Assembly: GCF_900104955.1 (NCBI RefSeq)
Contig: NZ_FNSI01000002.1
Coordinates: forward strand, 248,001 to 312,000
Origin: Beijerinckia sp. 28-YEA-48
Lineage (GTDB): Bacteria > Pseudomonadota > Alphaproteobacteria > Rhizobiales > Beijerinckiaceae
Direction of reading: 5' to 3'
Length of the DNA stretch: 64,000 bases
Below the pieces are notes generated by a model. The model was not told where the DNA came from and ran no database searches. It saw only the letters and a list, made by a program, of their open reading frames with translations. Position 1 is the stretch's first letter, and every line of letters begins with the position of its first letter. Shown one piece after another: positions 34,964 to 44,185 of this stretch. Both the position numbers and the translations under genes were made by a program.

Positions 34964-36270
34964 TTGGTCATATAGCTAGGTAGCCAGAGGGACAGCACCG
35001 GGAATGCGATCAGCAGCGCCATCAAGATCAGATTGATGATGATGATGGGCCAAGCCGCGCGCGTGATATCGGCCATAGTGGCATTGGGTGGGACCCCTCG
35101 TACCACATACAGCAATATGCCAAACGGTGGCGTAATCTGCGCCAGCTCGACATTGAGCAGCATAGCTGTGCAGAACCAGATCGGCTCATAACCCAACGAC
35201 TTCACAACTGGGATGAAGATCGGGATCGTCATCATGATCAGAGGAATGCCGCCGATCGGTCCGCCGAGGACCAACGTCACTAGATGCATCAAAACGATGA
35301 CCCATATGGCTGGGATCGGCAATGTGCCGGCAATTTGCACCAGCTTCTGCGCCGAACCAGTATAGGCCAACAATTGAGTGAACGTTTGCGACGCCGCAAG
35401 AATCGCCAGAACCATCACGGAAATCCGCAATGTCGAGAATAGCGCGTCGCGGGTCGCAGCCCAGGTGAGCCGACCGTAAACGGCAGCCAGGCCGAAAGAG
35501 GCGAAGGTGCCGAGCGAAGCGGCCTCGGTCGGTGTTGCAACACCGCGGAAAATCACCACGATCATTGCAATGATCAGGAAGGACAATGGCAAAACATACT
35601 TTGCCGTCATGACCAATCGTTCCTTGATCGGAACCCGCTTCGCTTCATAGCGTGGCGCGGCATTCGGATCGATCTTGCACACACCAAGAATATAAACGAC
35701 GTAGAGCAGTGCGAGCAGAAAACCAGGAATCACGATAGCGATCAGCAGCTTGCCGACGGAGACATTGGCTATCACCGCCAAGATCACACCGAGCGCACTG
35801 TGCGGCATCATCACCGCGAGGCCTCCGCTGCCGAGCAAAGGACCGACGCTCAGCTTCTTGCTGTAACCGCGCTCCTCCATGGCCGGGGCGAGCGCGCGCG
35901 TCAGCATTGCCGTGGTTCCTATACTCGCGCCCGACAACGACGCAAGGATCGTTCCTGATCCCACGGCCAACAGCGACAATCGTCCTGGAATGGAGCCAAG
36001 CCAGCTATCCAACGCATCGATCATCCGCATGACGAGCCCAGTTCGGAACAAGATCTCGCCCTGCAGGATGAACATCGTGATTGGTAAGAGGACGAAAACG
36101 GACAGGCTGCCATAAACGCTGTCGATCAACAGTTCGAACCCAGGCTCGCCCATGAAATAGCCAAGGAAAATCACGTTCACGCCGAAGAATGCGAAAACGA
36201 CTGGAATGCCGAGCAGTACCAGCACGAAGAAGCACGCCATCAACAACAAGAAAGCGGTATACCATTCCAT
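34960..36270 (-). CDS. dctM: TRAP transporter large permease (DctM type)
   Basis: 436 residues with ~12 hydrophobic segments and the DctM signature region (LLGIPVVFAFFGVN; GSGTILASLSGASIGTTAML). It forms the ion-coupled translocation channel and acts with the small permease and periplasmic binding protein encoded just upstream. Length is normal for the family. Organised as binding protein, small permease, large permease, amidohydrolase. Confidence 0.93.
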   Translation of the reverse strand: MEWYTAFLLLMACFFVLVLLGIPVVFAFFGVNVIFLGYFMGEPGFELLIDSVYGSLSVFVLLPITMFILQGEILFRTGLVMRMIDALDSWLGSIPGRLSLLAVGSGTILASLSGASIGTTAMLTRALAPAMEERGYSKKLSVGPLLGSGGLAVMMPHSALGVILAVIANVSVGKLLIAIVIPGFLLALLYVVYILGVCKIDPNAAPRYEAKRVPIKERLVMTAKYVLPLSFLIIAMIVVIFRGVATPTEAASLGTFASFGLAAVYGRLTWAATRDALFSTLRISVMVLAILAASQTFTQLLAYTGSAQKLVQIAGTLPIPAIWVIVLMHLVTLVLGGPIGGIPLIMMTIPIFIPVVKSLGYEPIWFCTAMLLNVELAQITPPFGILLYVVRGVPPNATMADITRAAWPIIIINLILMALLIAFPVLSLWLPSYMTK

Positions 36271-36279
36271 CGGATGCCC

Positions 36280-36810
36280 TCAGATATCGGCGCTGCTGTC
36301 ATGAGAGTGTGTTCTGCCATCCGCGCCCGGCCAACTTTGGCGGCGCAGGAGCTGGATCAGCCACAGGAGGCTGCCGATCGGTATGATTACGTAAATGTAA
36401 GCAATGGGGACTTCACGCAGCTTGAAGAAGTCATAAGTGTCCTTCGAAAAATTGTCCCACGTGACGATCGTCCCGTACCAGGTCAGAAGCATGCAGGTGG
36501 TGACCGCCAGAACCCAGCCAAACCGCTCCGCCGCCCAGTTCACCCAGGGCGGCAACAGCGTAACGATCGAGTCGTCGCTTGTGTGGCCACCTTCACGCTG
36601 CAACCAAGCAGCACCGATAAAGGTCAGATAAACGAGACTCCACTCGTTCAATGGCGTGACAATGCTGAACGAGAGATCGAAAAAATAGCGACACAGCACC
36701 TCGATCGAGACACTCACCACCTGGAAGCCGAGCAACGCACATCCAATCCAGGCGCAAAGATCGAGAAGCCAATCAAAAGTGATCCCAAGCTTTCGGCAAA
36801 GGCGATCCAC
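36280..36810 (-). CDS. dctQ: TRAP transporter small permease (DctQ type)
   Basis: 176 residues with four predicted membrane helices (FDWLLDLCAWIGCALLGFQVVSV; VLAVTTCMLLTWYGTIV; IYVIIPIGSLLWLIQLL). The start is a GTG at 36810 with GGAGGG about seven bases upstream. It ends nine bases before the large permease gene. Confidence 0.9.
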   Translation of the reverse strand: MDRLCRKLGITFDWLLDLCAWIGCALLGFQVVSVSIEVLCRYFFDLSFSIVTPLNEWSLVYLTFIGAAWLQREGGHTSDDSIVTLLPPWVNWAAERFGWVLAVTTCMLLTWYGTIVTWDNFSKDTYDFFKLREVPIAYIYVIIPIGSLLWLIQLLRRQSWPGADGRTHSHDSSADI

Positions 36811-36852
36811 GGCGTTCCCTCCGTTTGTCCATCTTAGAGTTCATGCGACGGG

Positions 36853-37839
36853 TCAGTCGCGGCTGATCAAAGCGCGAATCTTCGCGGTCTGCTCGGCACC
36901 AAGCTTGCTGGCGAGCGTTTCAAACCGGGAATTGTTGGCCATTTGCCGCCATTGCTTGGCTTCGTCCGGCGACAGATGTGTAAAAGTTATGCCGGATTTT
37001 TCCAGCTTCGCTCGTTCTTCGCCGATCAATTTGGCTTCGATAGCGGCCATATCCTTCTCGATCTCAAGCTGAGCGTCGGTCAAAATTGCTTTTTGCTTTG
37101 GGGTGAGACCTCTGAACTTCTTGAGATTCATGAAAGTGAACGTTGTATATGACGGCCAGAACGGATCGGCGAGCCCATACTTGACAACTTCCTGAAGTCC
37201 CATGTCGTAAACGAATATGTTATACGGAGCGGCGGTCACGATTCCGCGTTCCAGGGCACCATAAATTTCCGCAATGTTCATACCGATCGGAACAGCACCT
37301 ACTTGCCTGAATAGTGGATCATAGCCTGAGTGCGAGCGAATCTTCATATTCTTGAAGTCCGCAAGCTTATTGATCGGCTGCTTAGAAAATATGTAGAAGC
37401 CTGAATTTGTCGCGGTCCGTCCGATCACTTTGACATTGATCTTTTCGTGCGCTTTGTCGAGAAGCTCGAAATAGCCATTCTGCCGCTCCTCCGTTGGCGT
37501 GATATCAGATAGTCCTGAGGTATCGACTTCCGGAACAAGCGGCGTATGGACTGTAAAGGTCATGACGATGTCGACAAGGCCTTTGCTGAGCGCATTGATC
37601 TGATCGCTAATCGGAAATACTTCCGGGCCACCAATCAGCTCAATGCGAACATCACCCTTGCCAGCGGTGTTTACCTTGTCGATCCACATCTTGAAGATCG
37701 CCATGCTGTCCTCGATCTTGGACGGCGGTACATAGGCGATGGCACGAAGCACTGTTTCAGCTGATGCCGCAGACCATGGCAACCATCCAAGAATAGCCAC
37801 CAGTAATGCCCGGCCAATGAAATTCATGGTCCTGCGCAT
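36853..37839 (-). CDS. dctP: TRAP transporter periplasmic solute-binding protein (DctP type)
   Basis: 328 residues. Signal peptide FIGRALLVAILGWLPWSAASA precedes ETVLRAIAYV. The DctP fold motifs include NKLADFKNMKIRS with the conserved Arg that pairs with a substrate carboxylate, and GMNIAEIYGALERGIV. ATG 37839 is preferred because the G-rich ribosome site directly abuts the ATG at 37845. The ligand should carry a carboxylate. It feeds the permease pair encoded next. Confidence 0.9.
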   Translation of the reverse strand: MRRTMNFIGRALLVAILGWLPWSAASAETVLRAIAYVPPSKIEDSMAIFKMWIDKVNTAGKGDVRIELIGGPEVFPISDQINALSKGLVDIVMTFTVHTPLVPEVDTSGLSDITPTEERQNGYFELLDKAHEKINVKVIGRTATNSGFYIFSKQPINKLADFKNMKIRSHSGYDPLFRQVGAVPIGMNIAEIYGALERGIVTAAPYNIFVYDMGLQEVVKYGLADPFWPSYTTFTFMNLKKFRGLTPKQKAILTDAQLEIEKDMAAIEAKLIGEERAKLEKSGITFTHLSPDEAKQWRQMANNSRFETLASKLGAEQTAKIRALISRD

Positions 37840-37876
37840 ACTCATCCCCCCTCTGAAAACGACTATTCAGTTGTCC

Positions 37877-38854
37877 CTATCCATACATGTCGAAGTCGAT
37901 GCCTATCTTGGCCGCCAGTGCCCGCCGATAGATTTCCCAACCGACCACGACATCGGTGCTGGCGATGCCGCATACCGCAACGACACTTCGATCCGAAAGT
38001 CCGGCACGCGCAGCATTTCCGGTTACAAGGTCATGCGTTCGAACTGGTGCACGCATCGCGGCGAAATCCTGTTCGCTACGAGCTCCCACCTGCTTGGCGA
38101 AATGCGGAAAATCGTCGGCGACGACTCGATCTGCCGCCAACAGAACATCGTCGGACCAGGAATTGACTATATCAAGGGGAATGAACACCGTGCCTGGTGT
38201 AAAGGCATCACCGGTCAGCGGACGCGCCCCGGTCGGCGGCACGGAGCTGACAACAATATCCATATCGCGCATTGCCTGCGATGCGTCGGAAACCGGGGTG
38301 ATCGTCCAAGTACCTTCTTTGGCCATATTGGCACAGAATGTCTCACGCGTTTCCGCGGTTCGCGATGAGACCATGACGCGCTCGATCGAAGGAAAAACGG
38401 CGCTCATAATGCGTAACGACCATAAACCAAGGCCGCCGCAACCAACCAATCCAAGCGATTTTGGTTCACGTGCGATAAGATGCTTAGCAGCGACGGCGGC
38501 ACAAGCAGCGGTCCGCAGGAAGGTGACATACATCCCTTCCATAAAGCAGCATGGCTGACCGTGATCAGGCTCATTCAAAACGATTAGGCCATGAGAGTCC
38601 TGAATTCCATGATCGAAGCTTCCGGGAAAATACGACACCCACTTCATACCCAAGGCGCGGCTTGATCCTCCTACCCAGGCTGGCATTGCATGGAGAAATG
38701 ACTTCCGCCGGTCGGGGTGAACGCCAATCTTGGTCGGAACCTCCGCATCACCGGCGGCATCAATACTGTAAGCCTGCTCGACCAAAGCAACGATCTCTTG
38801 CGCCGTCGGAGCAACCGCCTTTACGTCCTTTTCGCTGAGCAGCCGTATCTTCAT
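37877..38854 (-). CDS. ornithine cyclodeaminase/mu-crystallin family protein
   Basis: 325 residues. The dinucleotide-binding loop is LGLVGCGGLGLWSL. The substrate-side motifs (SYFPGS, TFLRTAACAAVAAKHL) are those of the OCD family, which includes ornithine cyclodeaminases, alanine dehydrogenases, ketimine reductases and the ectoine-pathway EutC. ATG 38854 is taken over the TTG at 38860. It probably converts an amino acid or imine intermediate made by the neighbouring peptidase, amidohydrolases and aminotransferase. Confidence 0.88.
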   Translation of the reverse strand: MKIRLLSEKDVKAVAPTAQEIVALVEQAYSIDAAGDAEVPTKIGVHPDRRKSFLHAMPAWVGGSSRALGMKWVSYFPGSFDHGIQDSHGLIVLNEPDHGQPCCFMEGMYVTFLRTAACAAVAAKHLIAREPKSLGLVGCGGLGLWSLRIMSAVFPSIERVMVSSRTAETRETFCANMAKEGTWTITPVSDASQAMRDMDIVVSSVPPTGARPLTGDAFTPGTVFIPLDIVNSWSDDVLLAADRVVADDFPHFAKQVGARSEQDFAAMRAPVRTHDLVTGNAARAGLSDRSVVAVCGIASTDVVVGWEIYRRALAAKIGIDFDMYG

Positions 38855-38864
38855 GACCAATTTC

Positions 38865-40028
38865 TCACATCACTTGGAAAAGGCGCCAATCGGAGACGGA
38901 GGATAGAATTTCGCAGCCACCCTCCCGGATTACGACGTGCTCTTCCGGGTTCAGCAAACCCTCAACGGTTTCGATCTTCGGTTCCGGCGTCAACGCCATG
39001 CCAACTTGCAGCACGGCATCGTCGGTCGCCGAAATCGAAGGAGGCTCGTTTTCAAGCCCGATGCCGTGGCCGATGCGCTTTGATGGATGGTCTGAATAAT
39101 TTTGCCACTCTGGATGGCGAGCCAAGCAGCGTTGCGAGAACTCGAACAACTCGCGCATCGACACTCCAGGCTTCATGCGTTCAATAAGCTCGTGGAGGAT
39201 CCCCCACATACCGTCGTGCTCGGCACGCTGCCGAGAAGATGCTGGCCCGAATACGGCGCGGCGGGCATAATCCATCTTATATCCGCAGAAATTAGCACCA
39301 CCGTCGATGTACAGAATATCTCCCGCCTGGAAGGTGCGGTTCGGCCCGGTTGATCCCATCACCATAGGTGGTTCCGATGTGAGATCGCCACCTTCATCGA
39401 AATAGTAGTCCAGCACTTTACGCTGGACTTCCGTAGCCTTGATGCCCGGCCGCAACTCCTCGAACGCACGCTGCCAGGCTCTCCCGCCGATGGCACATGC
39501 CTTGCGCATGCACTCGATTTCCCATTCCGATTTAACCAGCCGACAGCCCCAGATCACGTCACTGGAATCAACGAAGGTGGCTCGCGGCAGCGTCTCCCGC
39601 AACAAATCAAAATCGTTTACAGCGATCCCGAGCCAGACCTCGCGTCCGAGTTCGATCCCGAGCTTGCCCGAAGACAGCCCTCGTTCTTTCAGTACGTCGG
39701 CAATACCCCAATCCACCCGAGGCGCTTCCGTAAACGGCACTTCGGGATAGATGCGGCGATCGGTGACCCATGATGGAAACGGCTGCTTGTACAGCCGCGC
39801 AAACATTTCAGGGCCCGACCAGCAAATCAGCGCTGGCTCACCGGTGAGCGGCAGCACGAATATCGCCGGCCGCGACCGCATCCAAGATGCGACCTTGTGG
39901 CCGGTGAAATACGAATAGTTCACAGGATCGGTGACAATAAGGCCGTCAAGCCCGTGGCGCCGCATGAGCGCACGAGCCCGACCGACACGGTTGTCGTACT
40001 CGTCGGGTGGACTCAAAAACATCGCCAT
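38865..40028 (-). CDS. M24-family metallopeptidase (aminopeptidase P/creatinase fold)
   Basis: 387 residues with the creatinase N-terminal domain and pita-bread catalytic domain. The metal ligands are retained: Asp in LYIDGGANF, Asp in KMDYARR, His in IGHGIGLEN, Glu in PEPKIETVEG and Glu in NPEEHVVIREGG. Ectoine hydrolases and creatinases have lost these, so a metal-dependent peptidase or amidase is more likely. ATG 40028 follows GGTTGGA; the ATG at 40058 lies inside the aminotransferase gene. Confidence 0.87.
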   Translation of the reverse strand: MAMFLSPPDEYDNRVGRARALMRRHGLDGLIVTDPVNYSYFTGHKVASWMRSRPAIFVLPLTGEPALICWSGPEMFARLYKQPFPSWVTDRRIYPEVPFTEAPRVDWGIADVLKERGLSSGKLGIELGREVWLGIAVNDFDLLRETLPRATFVDSSDVIWGCRLVKSEWEIECMRKACAIGGRAWQRAFEELRPGIKATEVQRKVLDYYFDEGGDLTSEPPMVMGSTGPNRTFQAGDILYIDGGANFCGYKMDYARRAVFGPASSRQRAEHDGMWGILHELIERMKPGVSMRELFEFSQRCLARHPEWQNYSDHPSKRIGHGIGLENEPPSISATDDAVLQVGMALTPEPKIETVEGLLNPEEHVVIREGGCEILSSVSDWRLFQVM

Positions 40029-40039
40029 TTTTCCAACCC

Positions 40040-40951
40040 CTATACCGGCGTTCGCCATTCCGACCAGTTTGAGTCACGGCCGTAGACAACATCGAAATAG
40101 GCTTTCTGCATCGCGGCAGTCACCACGCCACGCTTTCCGTTACCTATCTTTCGATTGTCGATCTCCACGACTGGAGTAACCTCCGCACCGGTGCCCACAA
40201 AAAACACCTCATCAGCGGTCAGCATGTAGTCGCGAGAGAAGAGTTCTTCCCGCACTTCCATTTTATTCGCGCGGGCAAGCTGAATCACGCTGTCGCGCGT
40301 AATACCGTCCAAAAGATTGCCGAGCGGCGGCGTAATCAACGCTCCGTCACGCACGAGGAAGATATGTTCCACCGAGCCTTCTGCCACATATCCATTGGTG
40401 TCGAGCAAAATCGCTTCATCGTATCCGTCACGTTTTGCTTCTGTTCGCGCCATCTGAAACAGCATATAGTTGCCACAGGCCTTGGCCTTAGACATGTTCG
40501 TGTTGATATGCTGGCGAACATAGCTTGAAACGCGAGCGCGACTGCCATTCTCTAGCGTTCCCTTGCCAACATACTCGCCCCAGTGCCATACCGCGATCGA
40601 AACATCGATCTTGCACTCTTCATAGGCAAGCCCCATACCGCCGTAGCCAATGTACGCGATCGGGCGAATGTAGCACTGCTCAAATTTGTTTTCGCGAATG
40701 ACCTGGCGCGTGGCTTCCGTCAGTTCCTCAATACCAAAGGGAACCTCGAATCCGAGGATCGTGGCGGAGCGGCGCAGGCGATCAAGATGTTCCTTCAGCC
40801 GAAAGACCGACGGGCCCTGCTCAGCCTTGTAGCAGCGGATACCCTCGAACACTCCAAATCCATACTGCAAAGTGTTGCTGATCAGATGCACATGCGCGGC
40901 ATTCCAATCAACGATCTTGCCATTCGTCCAGACTTTTTCTGCCTTTTCCAC
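40040..40951 (-). CDS. branched-chain amino acid aminotransferase-like (fold type IV PLP)
   Basis: 303 residues. The PLP lysine is in NMSKAKACGNYML and the cofactor phosphate loop in LLDGITRDSV; YVAEGSVEHIFLV is the EGxxxNIF-type motif. A GTG at 40951 with GAGGTTG five bases upstream gives the normal IlvE length and leaves 49 bases after the amidohydrolase gene. The longer frame from 41050 would overlap that gene by 50 bases. A dedicated catabolic aminotransferase in this unit would release or move amino groups from the imported compound. Confidence 0.88.
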   Translation of the reverse strand: MEKAEKVWTNGKIVDWNAAHVHLISNTLQYGFGVFEGIRCYKAEQGPSVFRLKEHLDRLRRSATILGFEVPFGIEELTEATRQVIRENKFEQCYIRPIAYIGYGGMGLAYEECKIDVSIAVWHWGEYVGKGTLENGSRARVSSYVRQHINTNMSKAKACGNYMLFQMARTEAKRDGYDEAILLDTNGYVAEGSVEHIFLVRDGALITPPLGNLLDGITRDSVIQLARANKMEVREELFSRDYMLTADEVFFVGTGAEVTPVVEIDNRKIGNGKRGVVTAAMQKAYFDVVYGRDSNWSEWRTPV

Positions 40952-41000
40952 GATCAACCTCAGATGTCGGTAATGGCGATTAACGCCTTCAGTGCGGATA

Positions 41001-42209
41001 TCAACGCTTGGTCGGGGCGCGATCGACCAGGACCTTGCCGCCGACGGCAACAGTCAGAATGCGGTTCCTATCCTGCAGGATCTTGGTGTCAGCGAGAGGG
41101 TCGCCGTCGACCACGACATAATCGGCGAGCTTCCCGACCTCGAGACTCCCGATGCGGTCCGACATTTTTAGAAGCTTGGCGGCATCGAAGGTCGCCGCCG
41201 TCAAAGCCTCCATGGGCGTCAAACCCATTTCCTCCAGATAAACGATCTCGTCGAGGTTGTTGCCATGATCTGTGAATGGGACGCCGGTATCGGTGCCCAT
41301 CGCCAACTTCACGCCTGCCTTGTATGCGCGTTTAAAGCCATCCACATGCCGTTCGATCGCCTCCTGCGCCTTGCGCACCACATCGGGACGAATGCCCGCG
41401 GCTGTGCCGTGTTTAACGACATTGCGCACCGCCGCCGATGTCGCGACCAGATAGGTTCCTCGATCGAGCATCAGTTGAATGCCCTCGTCATCAATCAAGT
41501 AGCCGTGTTCGATCGAATCGACCCCGGCTTTGGTCGCATTCTTGATGGCCGTTGCGCCGTGGGCATGTGCGCAGCAGATCTTACCGGCGGCATGCGCCTC
41601 CTCAACGGCGGCTCGCATCTCTTCGATCGTGAATTGTGGGGCTCCAATATCGGTGCCCGGCGAGAGGATGCCACCGCTCGCGATCAATTTAACATTATCG
41701 GCACCAGCCTTGATCATGGCGCGCGCCGCCCGGCGCAATCCATCCGGGCCGTCAGCCTCATAGCCGAGCGACCAGCCATGTCCGCCGGTCATACAGATCA
41801 TCATACCGCTCAAAACGAGCCTCGGGGTGGGACACAGGCCCTGCTGCGACGCAGCCCGTAAAGCATAGTCGATGCCGCCGCGCGACCCACAATCGCGGAT
41901 TGTCGTAATTCCCGCATCCAATGTGCGGCGCGCATTGCGAGCGGAGCGTAGAGTGGCGACCGCATCCGAATCCGCCGCAGCCTGTGCTCGCGGGTCGGCG
42001 ACCCCATCATTACGCAGATGAACGTGGCAGTCGATGAGGCCAGGTAGAATTGACTTCGAAGTCAGGTCTCGCAGCTCAACATCACCACCGAAAGAGGGTA
42101 AATCACTGCGACCAATTTCGGCGACCTTGTCGCCATCGACAATCACATATCCTTGATAAGCATTGCCACGACCATCGATCACCTGGCCATTTACATACGC
42201 GATCGCCAT
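41001..42209 (-). CDS. metal-dependent amidohydrolase, copy 2
   Basis: 402 residues. GLIDCHVHL, ADNVKLIASGG, AHAHG, SIEHGYLID and LAMGTDTGVPF are the metal and substrate motifs. It is strongly similar to the protein at 33680-34963 in order and wording of motifs (TTIRDCG, CMTGGHGW, NVVKHG). It is the first gene of the leftward unit, with GGGAG 11 bases before the ATG, and divergent from the LysR gene. A dipeptidase or lactam/amide hydrolase role is likely. Confidence 0.88.
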   Translation of the reverse strand: MAIAYVNGQVIDGRGNAYQGYVIVDGDKVAEIGRSDLPSFGGDVELRDLTSKSILPGLIDCHVHLRNDGVADPRAQAAADSDAVATLRSARNARRTLDAGITTIRDCGSRGGIDYALRAASQQGLCPTPRLVLSGMMICMTGGHGWSLGYEADGPDGLRRAARAMIKAGADNVKLIASGGILSPGTDIGAPQFTIEEMRAAVEEAHAAGKICCAHAHGATAIKNATKAGVDSIEHGYLIDDEGIQLMLDRGTYLVATSAAVRNVVKHGTAAGIRPDVVRKAQEAIERHVDGFKRAYKAGVKLAMGTDTGVPFTDHGNNLDEIVYLEEMGLTPMEALTAATFDAAKLLKMSDRIGSLEVGKLADYVVVDGDPLADTKILQDRNRILTVAVGGKVLVDRAPTKR

Positions 42210-42326
42210 AGTTTGCTCGTCTCCCTCGCATCACCAATAAGTGGAGCGATGCTCTTCAACCAACCTGTACCTATTATCTTTGATGGGCAGTATTGCTTTT
42301 TGATAGAGAGGTCATAACAATTCGGC
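42210..42326. promoter_or_regulatory. divergent promoter region between amidohydrolase and LysR genes
   Basis: 117 bases that must hold the promoters of both the nine-gene leftward unit and the LysR gene. LysR regulators normally bind such regions at T-N11-A sites. Only AT-rich stretches (CCTATTATCTTTGATGG) were noted; no exact site is claimed. Confidence 0.45.
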
Positions 42327-43322
42327 ATGGCTATCGATCATCGCGAACTTGCGGTCTTTTTGAACGTGGCACGGCTTGGCAGCGTTGGCGCTGCCGCTGC
42401 GGCAATGGCGTTGACGCAACCCGCACTCAGCAGGACGTTGCGTCGTCTAGAGCAGCAACTTGGCGTGTCTCTATTTATTCGCCACTCCACCGGCATGGAG
42501 CTCACGACATACGGTCGATCGTTGCTCCCACACGCAGAATCGCTCGCCAACGGATTGCGCCGCGCGGTTGATGAGATTGATCAGCTCAAAGGCGCGTCGA
42601 AGGGGGTGGTCCGGATCGGCATTTTGCCAAGTCTCGCGCCAGATCATTTGCCGATAGTTCTGCCCAATGTTTTGCAGAAACTGCCAGGCGTCCAACTACA
42701 AATTCTAGAAGGACCAAACCATCAGCTCATCTTTTCGCTACTGCGCGGCGAGATCGACTTCGCCATCGCGACCGTTTCACCAGATTTCGCCGAGGATAAT
42801 ATTCGGGTCACTTCACTTGTCCAATACGAGATGTGCATCGTCGCGAGAGACGATCATCCGCTCCTTTCCAAGAAAAAGATCGCACCCGCGGATTTGTGCC
42901 TTTATTCATGGGCGCTTCAGGAGAAGGGCGGCACCATTTGGCGGGATTTTCTTGCCACCTTCAATCATCTGGGCCTTGAGGCGCCTACCGTCGTCGTGAC
43001 GGCAAATTCGATACAGACGCTCAAAACTTTGATCATGTGCAGCGATCTCGTGACCGTCCTGCCACGTATTTCGATTCAAGCAGAGGAGAAGAACGGGATA
43101 CTCCGCTCCCTTCCGCTCCGCGAGGCGATTTGGCACCGACAGCTCGCAATTTTTCGCCGTACCACGGGACCCGTTTTACCGGCTACCAACTTCGTGATAG
43201 CCGAATTTCGTAAGGCACTGGCCAGCACGTTGCCATTGCCAAAACTGGGGCATAGTCCGGATCTAGACACGTCCGCAGCTGACGCCCAAAGCCAGCGCGG
43301 CAAACGGATTCGAAAGACCTGA
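42327..43322 (+). CDS. LysR-family transcriptional regulator
   Basis: 331 residues with the N-terminal LysR HTH (LAVFLNVARLGSVGAAAAAMALTQPALSRTLRRLEQQLG) and a C-terminal effector-binding fold (GVVRIGILPSLAPDHLP). Divergent from the amidohydrolase-led unit, the classic arrangement for LysR control of an adjacent catabolic operon including its TRAP importer. The C-terminal tail beyond about residue 295 is unusually long and basic. Confidence 0.93.
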   Translation: MAIDHRELAVFLNVARLGSVGAAAAAMALTQPALSRTLRRLEQQLGVSLFIRHSTGMELTTYGRSLLPHAESLANGLRRAVDEIDQLKGASKGVVRIGILPSLAPDHLPIVLPNVLQKLPGVQLQILEGPNHQLIFSLLRGEIDFAIATVSPDFAEDNIRVTSLVQYEMCIVARDDHPLLSKKKIAPADLCLYSWALQEKGGTIWRDFLATFNHLGLEAPTVVVTANSIQTLKTLIMCSDLVTVLPRISIQAEEKNGILRSLPLREAIWHRQLAIFRRTTGPVLPATNFVIAEFRKALASTLPLPKLGHSPDLDTSAADAQSQRGKRIRKT

Positions 43323-43469
43323 TGACACGTTCGAAGGTTCGCGCCTCTCATCTTCGATATCCTCGGCAGCTATTCAGAGTGTACTCGATAGGTCCGCTTA
43401 TGCCGATTCAGCTGTCATCTTTGAGCCTGCGAACCCGACGATCCTCCGAAGCCCCGTAGCGGCGCTCTA

Positions 43470-44174
43470 TTAAGCCAGCGGCGTATTCGAGACCCCGGCG
43501 CGATCCAGAAGTTCCAGAACGTCCTGCGTTTCGAGAACGTCACCGAATTGTTGAATGATGGTCTCCAAAGTCGCTCTATGTTCATCGTCGGAAAGGGCGG
43601 CGCAACAATCGGAAACCATGACAACCTTGAAATCCAGCATCATCGCGTCTCGCGCGGTTGCTTCACAACATACATTGGTTTTAGTTCCGGCAATCAGAAC
43701 GGTGTCTATGCCAAGATTGCGGAGAATCTGTTCGAGATTTGACGAGCCGGCAATGAGAGCGCTGTAACGGTTCTTGATAACCACGATATCCTGCTTCGAG
43801 GTTGTAAGATCCTGCCACACACTCTGTCGCTCCGGCGCCAGGCTCTCGATCGTGCGTTCACGAACATTGTCGGCGACAACATGATTGAAAAAGAGATTCC
43901 AGTCGCTTTTCTCGCTGAAATGAGCGTTGGCATGCAGGACCCAGATGATCTGAACGCCCCGTTCACGCAGGCTGTCCGTCAGGACATTGACGTTGGGAAC
44001 AATATTTCTGGAGACCGGAACTTCGGCTGGTGATCCGGGTTCGCAGAAGGTATTCTGCATATCGATGACCACCAATGCAGTCCGTGCCGGATTCAGGGAA
44101 TCGAACCAGCTCACGCGACCTCGGCGTGCCATCAAGCGGTCAATAATTTCTTGTCGAATCTTTACATCGTGCAT
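43470..44174 (-). CDS. isochorismatase-family cysteine hydrolase (RutB/N-carbamoylsarcosine amidase-like)
   Basis: 234 residues. The catalytic triad is Asp38 (VVIDMQN), Lys134 (VIKNRYSAL) and Cys169 in GTKTNVCCEATARD, the RutB/CSHase signature. These enzymes hydrolyse carbamoyl or amide bonds in ureidoacrylate, N-carbamoylsarcosine or maleamate-like compounds. AAGGAG precedes the ATG by eight bases. It ends a six-gene leftward unit with the acetone-carboxylase-like trio and two cupin regulators, which suggests release of ammonia/CO2 after ring opening. Confidence 0.88.
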   Translation of the reverse strand: MHDVKIRQEIIDRLMARRGRVSWFDSLNPARTALVVIDMQNTFCEPGSPAEVPVSRNIVPNVNVLTDSLRERGVQIIWVLHANAHFSEKSDWNLFFNHVVADNVRERTIESLAPERQSVWQDLTTSKQDIVVIKNRYSALIAGSSNLEQILRNLGIDTVLIAGTKTNVCCEATARDAMMLDFKVVMVSDCCAALSDDEHRATLETIIQQFGDVLETQDVLELLDRAGVSNTPLA

Positions 44175-44185
44175 ATCACCGCTCC

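Noticed and set aside
32204-42209. Ectoine/hydroxyectoine degradation operon
   Set aside because: TRAP importer, OCD-family and M24 genes are suggestive, but there is no DoeB, EutB or EnuR-like gene, and the M24 protein keeps its metal ligands, unlike ectoine hydrolases.
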